This document shows, piece by piece, positions 1-5,079 of a stretch of 5,079 bases of DNA; positions within the stretch are counted from its first letter, which is position 1, and each line of letters opens with the position of its first letter. The position numbers and the translations under genes were made by a program. The notes under the pieces were generated by a model. That model did no database searches. It was not told the DNA's origin and saw only the letters and a list, made by a program, of their open reading frames with translations. The DNA comes from Candidatus Endomicrobiellum dinenymphae. Lineage in GTDB: Bacteria; Elusimicrobiota; Endomicrobiia; Endomicrobiales; Endomicrobiaceae. Location of the stretch: the NCBI GenBank assembly GCA_020328135.1, contig JAIXNA010000084.1:1-5079 (forward strand), written 5' to 3'.

Positions 1-32
1 ACTTCTTTTTTTACAGACTTCTTTTTTTACAG
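1..32. repeat. Perfect 16-nt tandem duplication at the left edge
   Basis: Bases 1-16 and 17-32 are identical (acttctttttttacag twice). Sixteen is not a multiple of three, so the two copies lie in different frames of the mlaE coding sequence. The second copy reads T-S-F-F-T-G directly into the conserved M-V-L-A-L-Q of the permease, which fits the family. The first copy is in the wrong frame. The unit holds a run of seven T, a slippage-prone sequence. Its position exactly at the window edge suggests a contig-end error, although a real slippage mutation is possible. Confidence 0.9.
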
Positions 33-625
33 GTATGGTTTTGGCTCTTCAGGTGGGAACGGCAACTGCGAATCTTTTTAATGAGCCGGTATATGTCGGC
101 ACTGTAACAGGTTTTTCTTTGGTTATAGAATTGGGACCCGTTCTTACAGCTATAGTTGTTACAGGAAGAGTCGGCGCGGCAATTACGGCAGAACTTGGTA
201 CAATGAAAGTTACCGAGCAGCTTGACGCTTTATATACACTTGGCACAAGTCCTGTAAAATTTCTTGCCGTTTCGCGATTTGTCGCATGTTTTTTTATGCT
301 GCCTATGCTTACGGTTATTGCAAATATAATTGGAGTTTATGGCGGAATGGTTCTCACTACGACTTTTTGGGACGTTCCTTCAAGCGTGTATTGGTCGCAG
401 TGTTTGGACTTCATGACAGTTCGTACTTTTCTTCACGGGTTTATAAAATCTTTTTTCTTTGCGCTAATTATAGTAATAGTCGCGTGCCACAAAGGTTTTA
501 ACACAAAAAATGGAGCGGAAGGCGTTGGAAAAGCTACTACGAGTTCTGTGATGTCTTCCATGGTGCTTATTTTAATCTCAGATTACTTTTTAACATCGTT
601 GTTAGTTTCCATAAAAATAAAATGA
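2..625 (+). CDS. mlaE: MlaE-family ABC transporter permease, 5' end missing
   Basis: This is the inner-membrane permease of the Mla/MCE lipid transport system, which moves phospholipid between inner and outer membranes together with the MlaF ATPase and MlaD. Numbering from the internal Met at base 35, the family signature lies at about residues 32-66: E-L-G-P-V-L-T, then T-G-R-V-G-A-A-I-T-A-E-L-G-T-M, then E-Q-L-D-A-L. Hydrophobic segments lie near residues 82-108, 139-150 and 173-192. The late motif G-F-N-T-K-N-G-A-E-G-V-G-K-A-T-T (154-169) is also typical. The Met at 35 is not the start: the frame is open upstream, and in E. coli MlaE the matching G-M-V-L-G-L-Q sits near residue 68. About 60 N-terminal residues are therefore missing. 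Codons before base 17 are unreliable because of the 16-nt duplication. It ends in TGA just before an inverted-repeat element and is the first visible gene of mlaEFD. The promoter lies outside the window. Confidence 0.93.
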   Translation, partial: LLFLQTSFFTGMVLALQVGTATANLFNEPVYVGTVTGFSLVIELGPVLTAIVVTGRVGAAITAELGTMKVTEQLDALYTLGTSPVKFLAVSRFVACFFMLPMLTVIANIIGVYGGMVLTTTFWDVPSSVYWSQCLDFMTVRTFLHGFIKSFFFALIIVIVACHKGFNTKNGAEGVGKATTSSVMSSMVLILISDYFLTSLLVSIKIK

Positions 626-754
626 TATAGCCAAATCGCTCTGAGTTGCGCCAACAGCGTCTTTGTGAGGAATGAAATGACGAAGCAATCCAGCATTATT
701 GTTAACGAGGTGGCGCTAGAATTTAACAGAGCAACTTAAAGCGATTCGACTGTA
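626..754. repeat. MITE-like imperfect inverted-repeat element between mlaE and mlaF
   Basis: The arms at 626-649 and 731-754 are inverted copies matching at 19 of 24 positions. All five differences are transitions, and two of them would be G-U pairs in RNA, giving about 21 of 24 pairs. An inner pair, gcgcca at 648-653 and tggcgc at 711-716, could extend or rearrange the fold. The element begins directly after the mlaE stop codon and ends 14 nt before the mlaF start, so it makes up almost the whole spacer. It has no coding capacity and no transposase. I saw no clear target-site duplication. It resembles a non-autonomous dispersed repeat. In the mlaEFD mRNA it would form a long hairpin that could affect processing or the ratio of the two products (inference). 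Confidence 0.65.
659..693. repeat. 35-nt dispersed-repeat motif inside the inverted-repeat element
   Basis: The segment has the core gaggaatgaaatgacgaag followed by caatccag. From memory it matches, without gaps, a motif found in multiple intergenic copies in many unrelated bacteria (core GAGG...GACGAAGCAATC). It differs from the form I remember at about six positions, nearly all GC-to-AT transitions, as expected of an old copy drifting in an AT-rich genome. The match to the dispersed family is recalled, not searched. No function is visible. Confidence 0.5.
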
Positions 755-768
755 GAATAAAAAAATAA

Positions 769-1539
769 ATGATAAAAATAGAAAATGTTTGCAAGAGCTT
801 TGGAGATAAGCATGTTCTTTGCGGAGTGAACTTTGAGGTTCGCGACGGAGAGACTGTTGTCATTATAGGGTCTTCCGGAGTAGGAAAAAGTATTTTGTTA
901 AAAACTATAGTTGGACTTATTAAACCTGACTGCGGCAGTGTAAAAATTGACGATATAGACATAACAAAGAGTTCTTCCTTTGATTTGCATGAAACTCAAA
1001 AAAAGATGGGATATGTGTTTCAAGAAGCCGCTCTTTTCGATTCTCTTAGTATTTTTGAAAATGTTGCGTTTGGTTTAAGGACGCTTACGTCTCATACTGA
1101 AAAAGAAATAGAACAAAAAGTTGCGCAATGTCTTTCAATGGTTGATTTGGAAAAAGTTGAACATTTAAAACCGTCGGATCTTTCAGGCGGAATGAAGAAG
1201 AGAGTTGGTCTTGCAAGAGCTATTGCATATCAACCGCATTATATTTTATACGATGAGCCGACTACGGGTCTTGATCCTATAATGGCAGATGTAATAAGCG
1301 ACTTAATAATCAACTTGAAAGAGTATTTACATGTTACTTCTATCGTTGTAACGCACGATATGAAATCCGCTTATAAAATAGCGGATAGAATCATGATGCT
1401 TTACAATGGCGGTATAATTTTTAACGGCGCGCTGGAAGAAGCGCGCAATACTAAAAATGAATATGTAAGGCAGTTTGTTGAAGGTTCTGGACGAGGACCG
1501 ATTCTTACAGATAGAACCTTCGGAATGGATAAAATATGA
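769..1539 (+). CDS. mlaF: MlaF-family ABC transporter ATP-binding protein
   Basis: This cytoplasmic ATPase powers the MlaE permease. At 256 residues it has the usual family length and all expected motifs: Walker A G-S-S-G-V-G-K-S (34-41), Q-loop Q85, signature L-S-G-G-M-K-K-R (138-145), Walker B ending D162 with catalytic E163, D-loop G-L-D-P (167-170) and switch H196. The G-G-M-K-K-R-V-G-L-A-R-A form of the signature is characteristic of MCE-associated ATPases. The tail after about residue 236 (E-G-S-G-R-G-P) extends past the core fold, as in other MlaF proteins. ATG 769 is chosen because M-I-K-I-E-N-V is the standard opening beta strand. No Shine-Dalgarno sequence precedes it, only an A-rich stretch. 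The stop overlaps the mlaD start in ATGA, suggesting translational coupling. All key catalytic residues are intact. Confidence 0.96.
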   Translation: MIKIENVCKSFGDKHVLCGVNFEVRDGETVVIIGSSGVGKSILLKTIVGLIKPDCGSVKIDDIDITKSSSFDLHETQKKMGYVFQEAALFDSLSIFENVAFGLRTLTSHTEKEIEQKVAQCLSMVDLEKVEHLKPSDLSGGMKKRVGLARAIAYQPHYILYDEPTTGLDPIMADVISDLIINLKEYLHVTSIVVTHDMKSAYKIADRIMMLYNGGIIFNGALEEARNTKNEYVRQFVEGSGRGPILTDRTFGMDKI

Positions 1540-2855
1540 GCAATCAATTAAAACTTGGAATTTTTACTGTTGTCGGTCTTTTTGCAATAGTTGCTTCCAT
1601 TTTTGCTACGGGGTCGTTTTCTTTAAAAAGAACGTACAATGTTTATGTGAATTTCGATAATATCTCAGGTCTTAGCAGAAAAGCGAAAGTGAAGATAGCG
1701 GGTGTTGATATTGGAGTTTTAAGAGGTGTTTGCTTGGAGAACTCGAAAGCAAAATTAAAACTCTCAATAGATAAGAAAGTTGCGCTGTATAAAAATGCTT
1801 ATGCGCGCATTGTTTCAGTTGGCATTATCGGAACAAAATACATTGAAGTTGTTCCAGGTAGCGCAAGCGAGTCTGTATTGAAGGAAGGGGATTTCATGCT
1901 GTCAGGTAATGTTCGGTCTATGGAAGAAACATTAACAAATATTGCAAATAGCGTTAATAAAGCTATGGGTAATGAAACGTATGGAAATATTATGGAAAAT
2001 CTTGCAGGCGCTATACATTCTTTAAAAGAGATTTTGGACAATATTGCAGCGCAAAACGGACAAATCGCGAAAACAATTAATAATTTCAATCGATTTTCGA
2101 CTGATCTTGTGGGTGTTTCCGCTGACAGTAAACAATCTTTGAGCGATACTTTGTTATCAATAAGGGATGTCGCTGCAAAACTTGATATATTAGTTTCGCG
2201 CTTGTACGAGGGTGAAGGCATGATAGCGACCCTCATAAGCGACGAGCAAATTGCTAAAGAGTTGAAAGAAACGGTAACGTCTGCAAAAGAAACTGTTAGC
2301 ACTCTCAGAGATACAATGTTAAAGGCTGATAAATTAAGGTTGAGCTGGGATTATACGGGCAGATACAATGCTAAGGACGAGAAATTAAGAAATGATATCG
2401 GTATAACAATAATGCCTAGCGATAACAAATTCTATTATGTAGGCGTTGCAAATGTTGCCGATGGTAAATCTATTACAGATCAAGATGAAAAACAAAATGT
2501 AAATAGATTGGAAGCTCTATTGGGGTTTAGGAGAAAAAATTCTGAAATTTATGGCGGCGCGCTAAGAGGCAAAGCGGGTATTGGATGCGGCTATTCTTTT
2601 TTTCAGCCTATATATGATTCTTATAAAAAATTACAAATACATGCAAATGCGTTCGATTTTTCAAGAAAAAAGCGCGGTCCACAAATTGATGCAGATATAA
2701 GAATTGGCGTTGCAAAATGGCTTTATGCTGGAGTTGCAGTTGAAGATATTTCTCATAAAACTGCTGTTACACCGTACGTAAAACTTAAAATTGGCGATAG
2801 AGATTTAGCGGCGCTTCTTGGAATTATAGGCGTTGCCGCAGTAGCTTCAAAATAA
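1536..2855 (+). CDS. mlaD: MlaD/MCE-domain protein with long helical stalk and C-terminal beta-rich domain
   Basis: This is the membrane-anchored MCE subunit that binds MlaE/MlaF and forms a periplasmic lipid conduit. Residues about 7-27 are an uncleaved N-terminal membrane helix. Residues about 33-108 form one MCE domain, with A-G-V-D-I-G-V-L (55-62) and G-I-I-G-T-K-Y-I-E-V-V (96-106). Residues about 128-265 are predicted helical, rich in A, L, K and N, like an MCE needle or stalk. Residues about 266-420 alternate polar and hydrophobic residues in eight to ten likely beta strands, for example L-R-L-S-W-D-Y at 267-273 and K-F-Y-Y-V-G-V at 298-304. E. coli MlaD is about 183 residues; this protein has 439. 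An outer-membrane barrel at this position is known for Veillonella parvula MlaD and related diderms, and is inferred here. The protein ends in a hydrophobic stretch (424-438) plus Lys, not the aromatic residue usual for barrels. The start overlaps the mlaF stop by 4 nt. Confidence 0.92.
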   Translation: MSNQLKLGIFTVVGLFAIVASIFATGSFSLKRTYNVYVNFDNISGLSRKAKVKIAGVDIGVLRGVCLENSKAKLKLSIDKKVALYKNAYARIVSVGIIGTKYIEVVPGSASESVLKEGDFMLSGNVRSMEETLTNIANSVNKAMGNETYGNIMENLAGAIHSLKEILDNIAAQNGQIAKTINNFNRFSTDLVGVSADSKQSLSDTLLSIRDVAAKLDILVSRLYEGEGMIATLISDEQIAKELKETVTSAKETVSTLRDTMLKADKLRLSWDYTGRYNAKDEKLRNDIGITIMPSDNKFYYVGVANVADGKSITDQDEKQNVNRLEALLGFRRKNSEIYGGALRGKAGIGCGYSFFQPIYDSYKKLQIHANAFDFSRKKRGPQIDADIRIGVAKWLYAGVAVEDISHKTAVTPYVKLKIGDRDLAALLGIIGVAAVASK

Positions 2856-2889
2856 TATAATACCAACTTATAAGCCGGCGCTATATGCA

Positions 2890-4257
2890 ATGAAAAAACA
2901 AAAAACAAAATTTTTATGTCAACAATGCGGTTACGAGTCCGTCCAGTGGCTTGGCAAGTGTCCTTCTTGCGATACTTGGAACAGTTTTTCGGAAGAAAAA
3001 TTTTCAGTTCAAGCAAAAATATGTTCTACTGCAAGACAACTCACGGGTTTTTCATCAGAAGTTCTAAAATTAAATGATATTTCGGTTAAAGATTTTTCAC
3101 GATATCAAACTAAAATAAGAGAATTTGACAATATGATAGGCGGTGGAGTTGTGCCGGGATCTTTGATACTTTTAGGCGGCGCTCCAGGGATAGGTAAGTC
3201 AACATTAATGTTGCATATATCGGACGCTTTAAGTGATCAAGGCGTAGTCCTTTACATATCGGGAGAAGAATCTCTTTCACAGGTTAAGTCGCGCGCAGAG
3301 CGCCTTAATGTAAAAAAAGATAATATTTTTTTGGCTTCTGAAACAAACCTTCAAAATATTGTTGATGCCATAAATAGGATAGAACCCAAATTTTTGGTTA
3401 TAGATTCAATTCAGACAACTTATCACCCTGAACTTACAGGCGCTCCGGGTACTGTTGGACAGGTAAGGGAAACTGCCGCTGAACTTTTAAGAATTGCAAA
3501 ATCTAAGAATATTACGGTATTTCTTTTGGGGCATGTTACAAAAGAAGGAGATTTGGCAGGTCCGAGAGTGTTAGAGCATATTGTAGATACGGTATTGTAT
3601 TTTGAAAATGAACGTCAGCGCATGTATAGAATTTTAAGATCCTATAAAAATAGATTTGGTCCTACAAGTGAAATCGGAATTTTTGAGATGAATTCCACTG
3701 GGCTTCGAGAGGTTTCAAACCCATCGCTTATTTTTTTAGGCGAACGCGCCATGAACGTTGCAGGAAATATTGTAACTGTAGCAATGGAAGGTACAAGACC
3801 TATCCTGTTAGAGGTGCAGGCTTTAGTCACAAGAGCTGCTTTTGGCATACCTCGCAGAATGGTTTCAGGATATGATGCAAATCGTATTATAATTCTTATA
3901 GCAATTTTAGAAAAAAGGTTGGAGCTTCCTTTGGAAACGCAGGATACTTTTGTAAATATCGCAGGCGGTGTCAAGGTGAAAGAGACTTCTGTTGATTTGT
4001 CGGCAGCCTGCGCAATAGTGTCTGCAAATTCAAATTTTGTGTGTCCTAAAGATGTGATAGTTTTTGGTGAAGTTGGTCTTGCCGGAGAAATACGCTCTGT
4101 TGCCCTTGCCTCAGAGAGGCTTGCCGAAGCGGAAAAACTTGGTTTTAAAAAAGCGATAATACCAAAAGGCAATTTAAAAAACTTATCTTATAAGGGTAAA
4201 ATCGAAACGTTTGGTACAGAAACGCTTGATACAGCAATTAAAATCTTAAGAAATTGA
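2890..4257 (+). CDS. radA: DNA repair protein RadA (Sms)
   Basis: RadA is a RecA-related, hexameric DnaB-like ATPase that drives branch migration and processes recombination intermediates in the cytoplasm. At 455 residues it is full length (E. coli RadA has 460). Domains in order: a C4 zinc finger with C10, C13, C24 and C27; a RecA-like core with Walker A G-A-P-G-I-G-K-S-T (97-105) and Walker B F-L-V-I-D (168-172); the RadA-specific K-N-R-F-G motif (253-257); and a C-terminal Lon-protease-like domain (about 285-455) with G-E-V-G-L-A-G-E-I-R (393-402), which is non-proteolytic in this family. ATG 2890 puts the zinc finger at its usual distance from the N terminus. No convincing Shine-Dalgarno is present, and another ATG at 2885 opens only the two-codon frame ATG-CAA-TGA across the start. 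It lies 34 nt after mlaD on the same strand and may be co-transcribed. No functional link to Mla is implied. Confidence 0.97.
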   Translation: MKKQKTKFLCQQCGYESVQWLGKCPSCDTWNSFSEEKFSVQAKICSTARQLTGFSSEVLKLNDISVKDFSRYQTKIREFDNMIGGGVVPGSLILLGGAPGIGKSTLMLHISDALSDQGVVLYISGEESLSQVKSRAERLNVKKDNIFLASETNLQNIVDAINRIEPKFLVIDSIQTTYHPELTGAPGTVGQVRETAAELLRIAKSKNITVFLLGHVTKEGDLAGPRVLEHIVDTVLYFENERQRMYRILRSYKNRFGPTSEIGIFEMNSTGLREVSNPSLIFLGERAMNVAGNIVTVAMEGTRPILLEVQALVTRAAFGIPRRMVSGYDANRIIILIAILEKRLELPLETQDTFVNIAGGVKVKETSVDLSAACAIVSANSNFVCPKDVIVFGEVGLAGEIRSVALASERLAEAEKLGFKKAIIPKGNLKNLSYKGKIETFGTETLDTAIKILRN

Positions 4258-4406
4258 GTTTTCGCAAAACGTTTATCGATTAAAGCAATATATATCAGCT
4301 AACTTTGTGTTGATGCAATGCGCTCAAGGCAGAGCAAACGCGTATTTTAGATATCTACAGTCTCGATCATATGTAACGCTTAGTTGGTCAAAATAGATAC
4401 AGGATT

Positions 4407-4443
4407 AAAAAAGGGTCTCAGAGAATTTTCTCTGAGACCCTTT
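4407..4443 (-). terminator. Rho-independent terminator of the cold-shock gene, possibly bidirectional
   Basis: Bases 4410-4425 and 4428-4443 are a perfect 16-bp inverted repeat around gggtctcagaga. The innermost pairs would open into a small loop. Read on the minus strand, the GC-rich stem ends in TTTTTT (4412-4407) then AA, the classical form. It begins 21 nt past the cold-shock stop codon. On the plus strand only TTTA follows, so it is weaker there, but it is the only good hairpin downstream of radA and may stop transcription converging from that side. Confidence 0.9.
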
Positions 4444-4464
4444 AGGTTGTTAGTTAGTAGTAGG

Positions 4465-4668
4465 TTAGATCTTCTTTATGTTTGCCGCCTTAGGACCTTT
4501 GTCTGAATTTACAACTTCAAATTCTACACTGTCGCCTTCCGCTAACGATTTAAACCCTTCGAACTGGATAGCTGAATAGTGCGCAAAAACATCACCCGAT
4601 CCATCGTCATTCGAAATGAACCCGTACCCTTTTTGGTCGTTAAACCACTTCACTTTGCCTTGTGCCAT
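4465..4668 (-). CDS. csp: Cold-shock domain protein (CspA family)
   Basis: This is a small single-stranded RNA/DNA-binding protein of the OB-fold cold-shock family, which melts RNA secondary structure. At 67 residues it consists of exactly one cold-shock domain. Diagnostic features are G-K-V-K-W-F-N (4-10), RNP1 K-G-Y-G-F-I (13-18), RNP2 V-F-A-H-Y (27-31, commonly V-F-V-H-F) and the closing G-P-K-A-A-N-I (58-64). All RNA-stacking aromatics are present in some form (W8, F9, Y15, F17, F28, H30, Y31). The start is fixed by an AAGGAG ribosome-binding site 8 nt upstream, by far the strongest in the window. The gene is monocistronic, with its own promoter and terminator, and is convergent with radA. 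Whether it is cold-induced or constitutive cannot be told from the protein; many genomes carry several paralogues. Confidence 0.97.
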   Translation of the reverse strand: MAQGKVKWFNDQKGYGFISNDDGSGDVFAHYSAIQFEGFKSLAEGDSVEFEVVNSDKGPKAANIKKI

Positions 4669-4676
4669 TACTGCAA

Positions 4677-4682
4677 CTCCTT
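4677..4682 (-). promoter_or_regulatory. Strong Shine-Dalgarno of the cold-shock gene
   Basis: The minus strand reads AAGGAG with 8 nt before the ATG at 4668. It is the only canonical ribosome-binding site in the window and implies high translation of the cold-shock protein. Confidence 0.9.
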
Positions 4683-4690
4683 ATTTTTTC

Positions 4691-4708
4691 TATCCGCCAC
4701 AGCGGATA
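4691..4708 (-). promoter_or_regulatory. Hairpin in the cold-shock gene 5' leader
   Basis: tatccgc (4691-4697) and gcggata (4702-4708) form a perfect 7-bp stem with a 4-nt loop. On the minus strand it lies within the predicted leader of about 68 nt, ending 8 nt before the Shine-Dalgarno. No U-run follows, so it is not a terminator. It could stabilise the mRNA or act in temperature-dependent translation, as leaders of cspA-type genes can do, but that is inference. Confidence 0.5.
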
Positions 4709-4738
4709 ATTAAATTACAACCATGTTCTATGATTGCC

Positions 4739-4767
4739 TTGTTATTGTAATAAAATAATTGTATAAT
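4739..4767 (+). promoter_or_regulatory. Sigma70-type promoter for the downstream plus-strand gene
   Basis: -35 TTGTTA (4739-4744, four of six consensus bases) and a perfect -10 TATAAT (4762-4767) are separated by the ideal 17 nt. Transcription would start near 4774, about 48 nt before the ATG at 4823. The -35 box shares base 4744 with the -10 box of the opposing promoter. AT-rich DNA produces chance matches, but the spacing and position upstream of a gene support it. Confidence 0.65.
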
Positions 4768-4773
4768 TGTCAA
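4744..4773 (-). promoter_or_regulatory. Sigma70-type promoter for the cold-shock gene
   Basis: On the minus strand a perfect -35 TTGACA (4773-4768) is followed after 18 nt by -10 TACAAT (4749-4744), one mismatch from consensus. Transcription would start near 4737, leaving a leader of about 68 nt before the cold-shock ATG. It occupies the same DNA as the plus-strand promoter. Confidence 0.75.
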
Positions 4774-4822
4774 GTATGTTGCTTTTATTCCGACGAAAAA
4801 ATAAACAAAAAAAGGGTTAATA

Positions 4823-5079
4823 ATGGAGCAAAAAATTTCACAAATATTCCAGAATTGTAAATCTCAGTGCGTACTTTTTACCAATATAAAAGAGACTTTT
4901 TATCTCACAGATGCAGAATTTGACGGGTTTTGGCTTTTGTTTGTAAAAGATAAAATATACTCTATATGTTCCAAAATGATAGAGCATCAACTAAGAGAAT
5001 TTTTCAAAAACCGAAACGTAAATATATGCGTAGGGTCGCCGTTTTATAAAACGGCGACCCTACGCATATATTTACGTTT
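4823..5079 (+). CDS. N-terminal part of a probable creatinase-N/M24 (Xaa-Pro peptidase-like) protein, 3' end missing
   Basis: The frame is open from ATG 4823 to the window edge (85 codons, no stop). An AGGG at 4813-4816, 6 nt before the ATG, is a plausible ribosome-binding site, and a good promoter lies upstream. The visible part resembles the creatinase N-terminal domain that precedes the metallopeptidase domain of aminopeptidase P and Xaa-Pro dipeptidases. C-V-L-F-T-N (16-21) followed by F-Y-L-T-D-A-E-F-D-G-F-W-L-L (26-39) matches the pattern 'N-I-R-Y-L-T-G-F-x-G' followed by hydrophobic strands. The metal-binding catalytic domain would lie beyond the window, so activity cannot be judged. 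Residues after Y75 are encoded by the second arm of a perfect palindrome and may not be genuine. Family assignment is from pattern recognition and is moderate only. Confidence 0.6.
   Translation, partial: MEQKISQIFQNCKSQCVLFTNIKETFYLTDAEFDGFWLLFVKDKIYSICSKMIEHQLREFFKNRNVNICVGSPFYKTATLRIYLR
5014..5079. repeat. Perfect 66-nt palindrome with no loop at the right edge
   Basis: Bases 5014-5046 are followed immediately by their exact reverse complement at 5047-5079, with the symmetry axis between 5046 (a) and 5047 (t). All 33 pairs match, and the repeat runs to the last base of the window, so it may extend further. It lies within the coding frame of the truncated peptidase-like gene. A perfect loopless foldback at a sequence end is typical of chimeras from multiple displacement amplification or of a misassembled end. 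A real structure is not excluded. Confidence 0.95.

Noticed and set aside
35..37. ATG at 35 as the true start of mlaE
   Set aside because: It corresponds to an internal conserved Met of MlaE proteins (G-M-V-L-x-L-Q). The frame is open upstream and no ribosome-binding site precedes it.
1799..2302. 167-codon open frame on the minus strand inside mlaD
   Set aside because: It lies wholly within a well-supported MCE protein gene and has no recognisable motifs, so it is a reading-frame shadow.
3642..4172. 176-codon open frame on the minus strand inside radA
   Set aside because: It is antisense to conserved RadA sequence and has no family features, so it is a shadow.
4258..4276. Small hairpin gttttcgcaaaac right after the radA stop as a terminator
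   Set aside because: The stem is only 5 bp, mostly A-T, and no U-run follows.
4258..4409. Possible short gene or RNA in the spacer after radA, including a roughly 27-codon open frame from ATG 4313
   Set aside because: It is short, with no ribosome-binding site and no recognisable similarity. I saw no tRNA-like fold. The weak bulged stem around 4320-4340 is not convincing. I support no gene here.
4450..4467. TAG-rich stretch between the terminator and csp as a designed or functional repeat
   Set aside because: It is a short low-complexity run in the csp 3' untranslated region with no regular period.
1..5079. CRISPR array, phage, toxin-antitoxin or defence system
   Set aside because: There are no regularly spaced repeats and no genes of those families. 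All gene-sized frames are explained by housekeeping functions.

Overview
The window is AT-rich, gene-dense bacterial DNA, probably a whole short contig, because both ends show unusual repeat structure. The genes point to a diderm (two-membrane) bacterium using the standard code. They encode an Mla/MCE lipid transporter whose MlaD carries a barrel-like C-terminal part, plus RadA, a cold-shock protein and the start of a protein resembling an M24-type peptidase. AT bias, decayed-looking intergenic repeats and the style of the proteins suggest an Elusimicrobiota (Endomicrobium-like) gut lineage. That assignment is an inference from general resemblance, not from a search.

Layout, left to right. 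(1) Bases 1-2855 hold a plus-strand operon of mlaE (5' end cut off), mlaF and mlaD: permease, ATPase and MCE substrate-channel subunit. No mlaA, mlaB or mlaC is present in the window. mlaE and mlaF are separated almost entirely by a 129-nt imperfect inverted-repeat (MITE-like) element. That element encloses a 35-nt motif of a kind dispersed in many genomes. mlaF and mlaD overlap by ATGA. (2) radA follows mlaD after 34 nt on the same strand and could be co-transcribed. (3) About 150 nt with no supported gene follows, then a strong hairpin terminator and a minus-strand cold-shock gene. (4) A roughly 150-nt divergent control region carries two good sigma70-type promoters, one per direction, occupying the same DNA. 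(5) The last 257 nt are the N-terminal part of a plus-strand gene resembling the creatinase-N/M24 peptidase family.

MlaE and MlaF would form the inner-membrane ABC machine and MlaD the periplasm-spanning conduit. MlaD's predicted helical stalk and C-terminal beta-rich region suggest that one polypeptide reaches the outer membrane, as reported for Veillonella parvula MlaD.

Both edges need caution. Bases 1-32 are a perfect 16-nt tandem duplication that shifts the mlaE frame. Bases 5014-5079 are a perfect 66-nt palindrome without a loop, inside a coding frame. Both look more like amplification or assembly artefacts than biology, but only read data can settle this. I did not find a clearly new system; the most interesting biology is the MlaD architecture and the shared divergent promoter.
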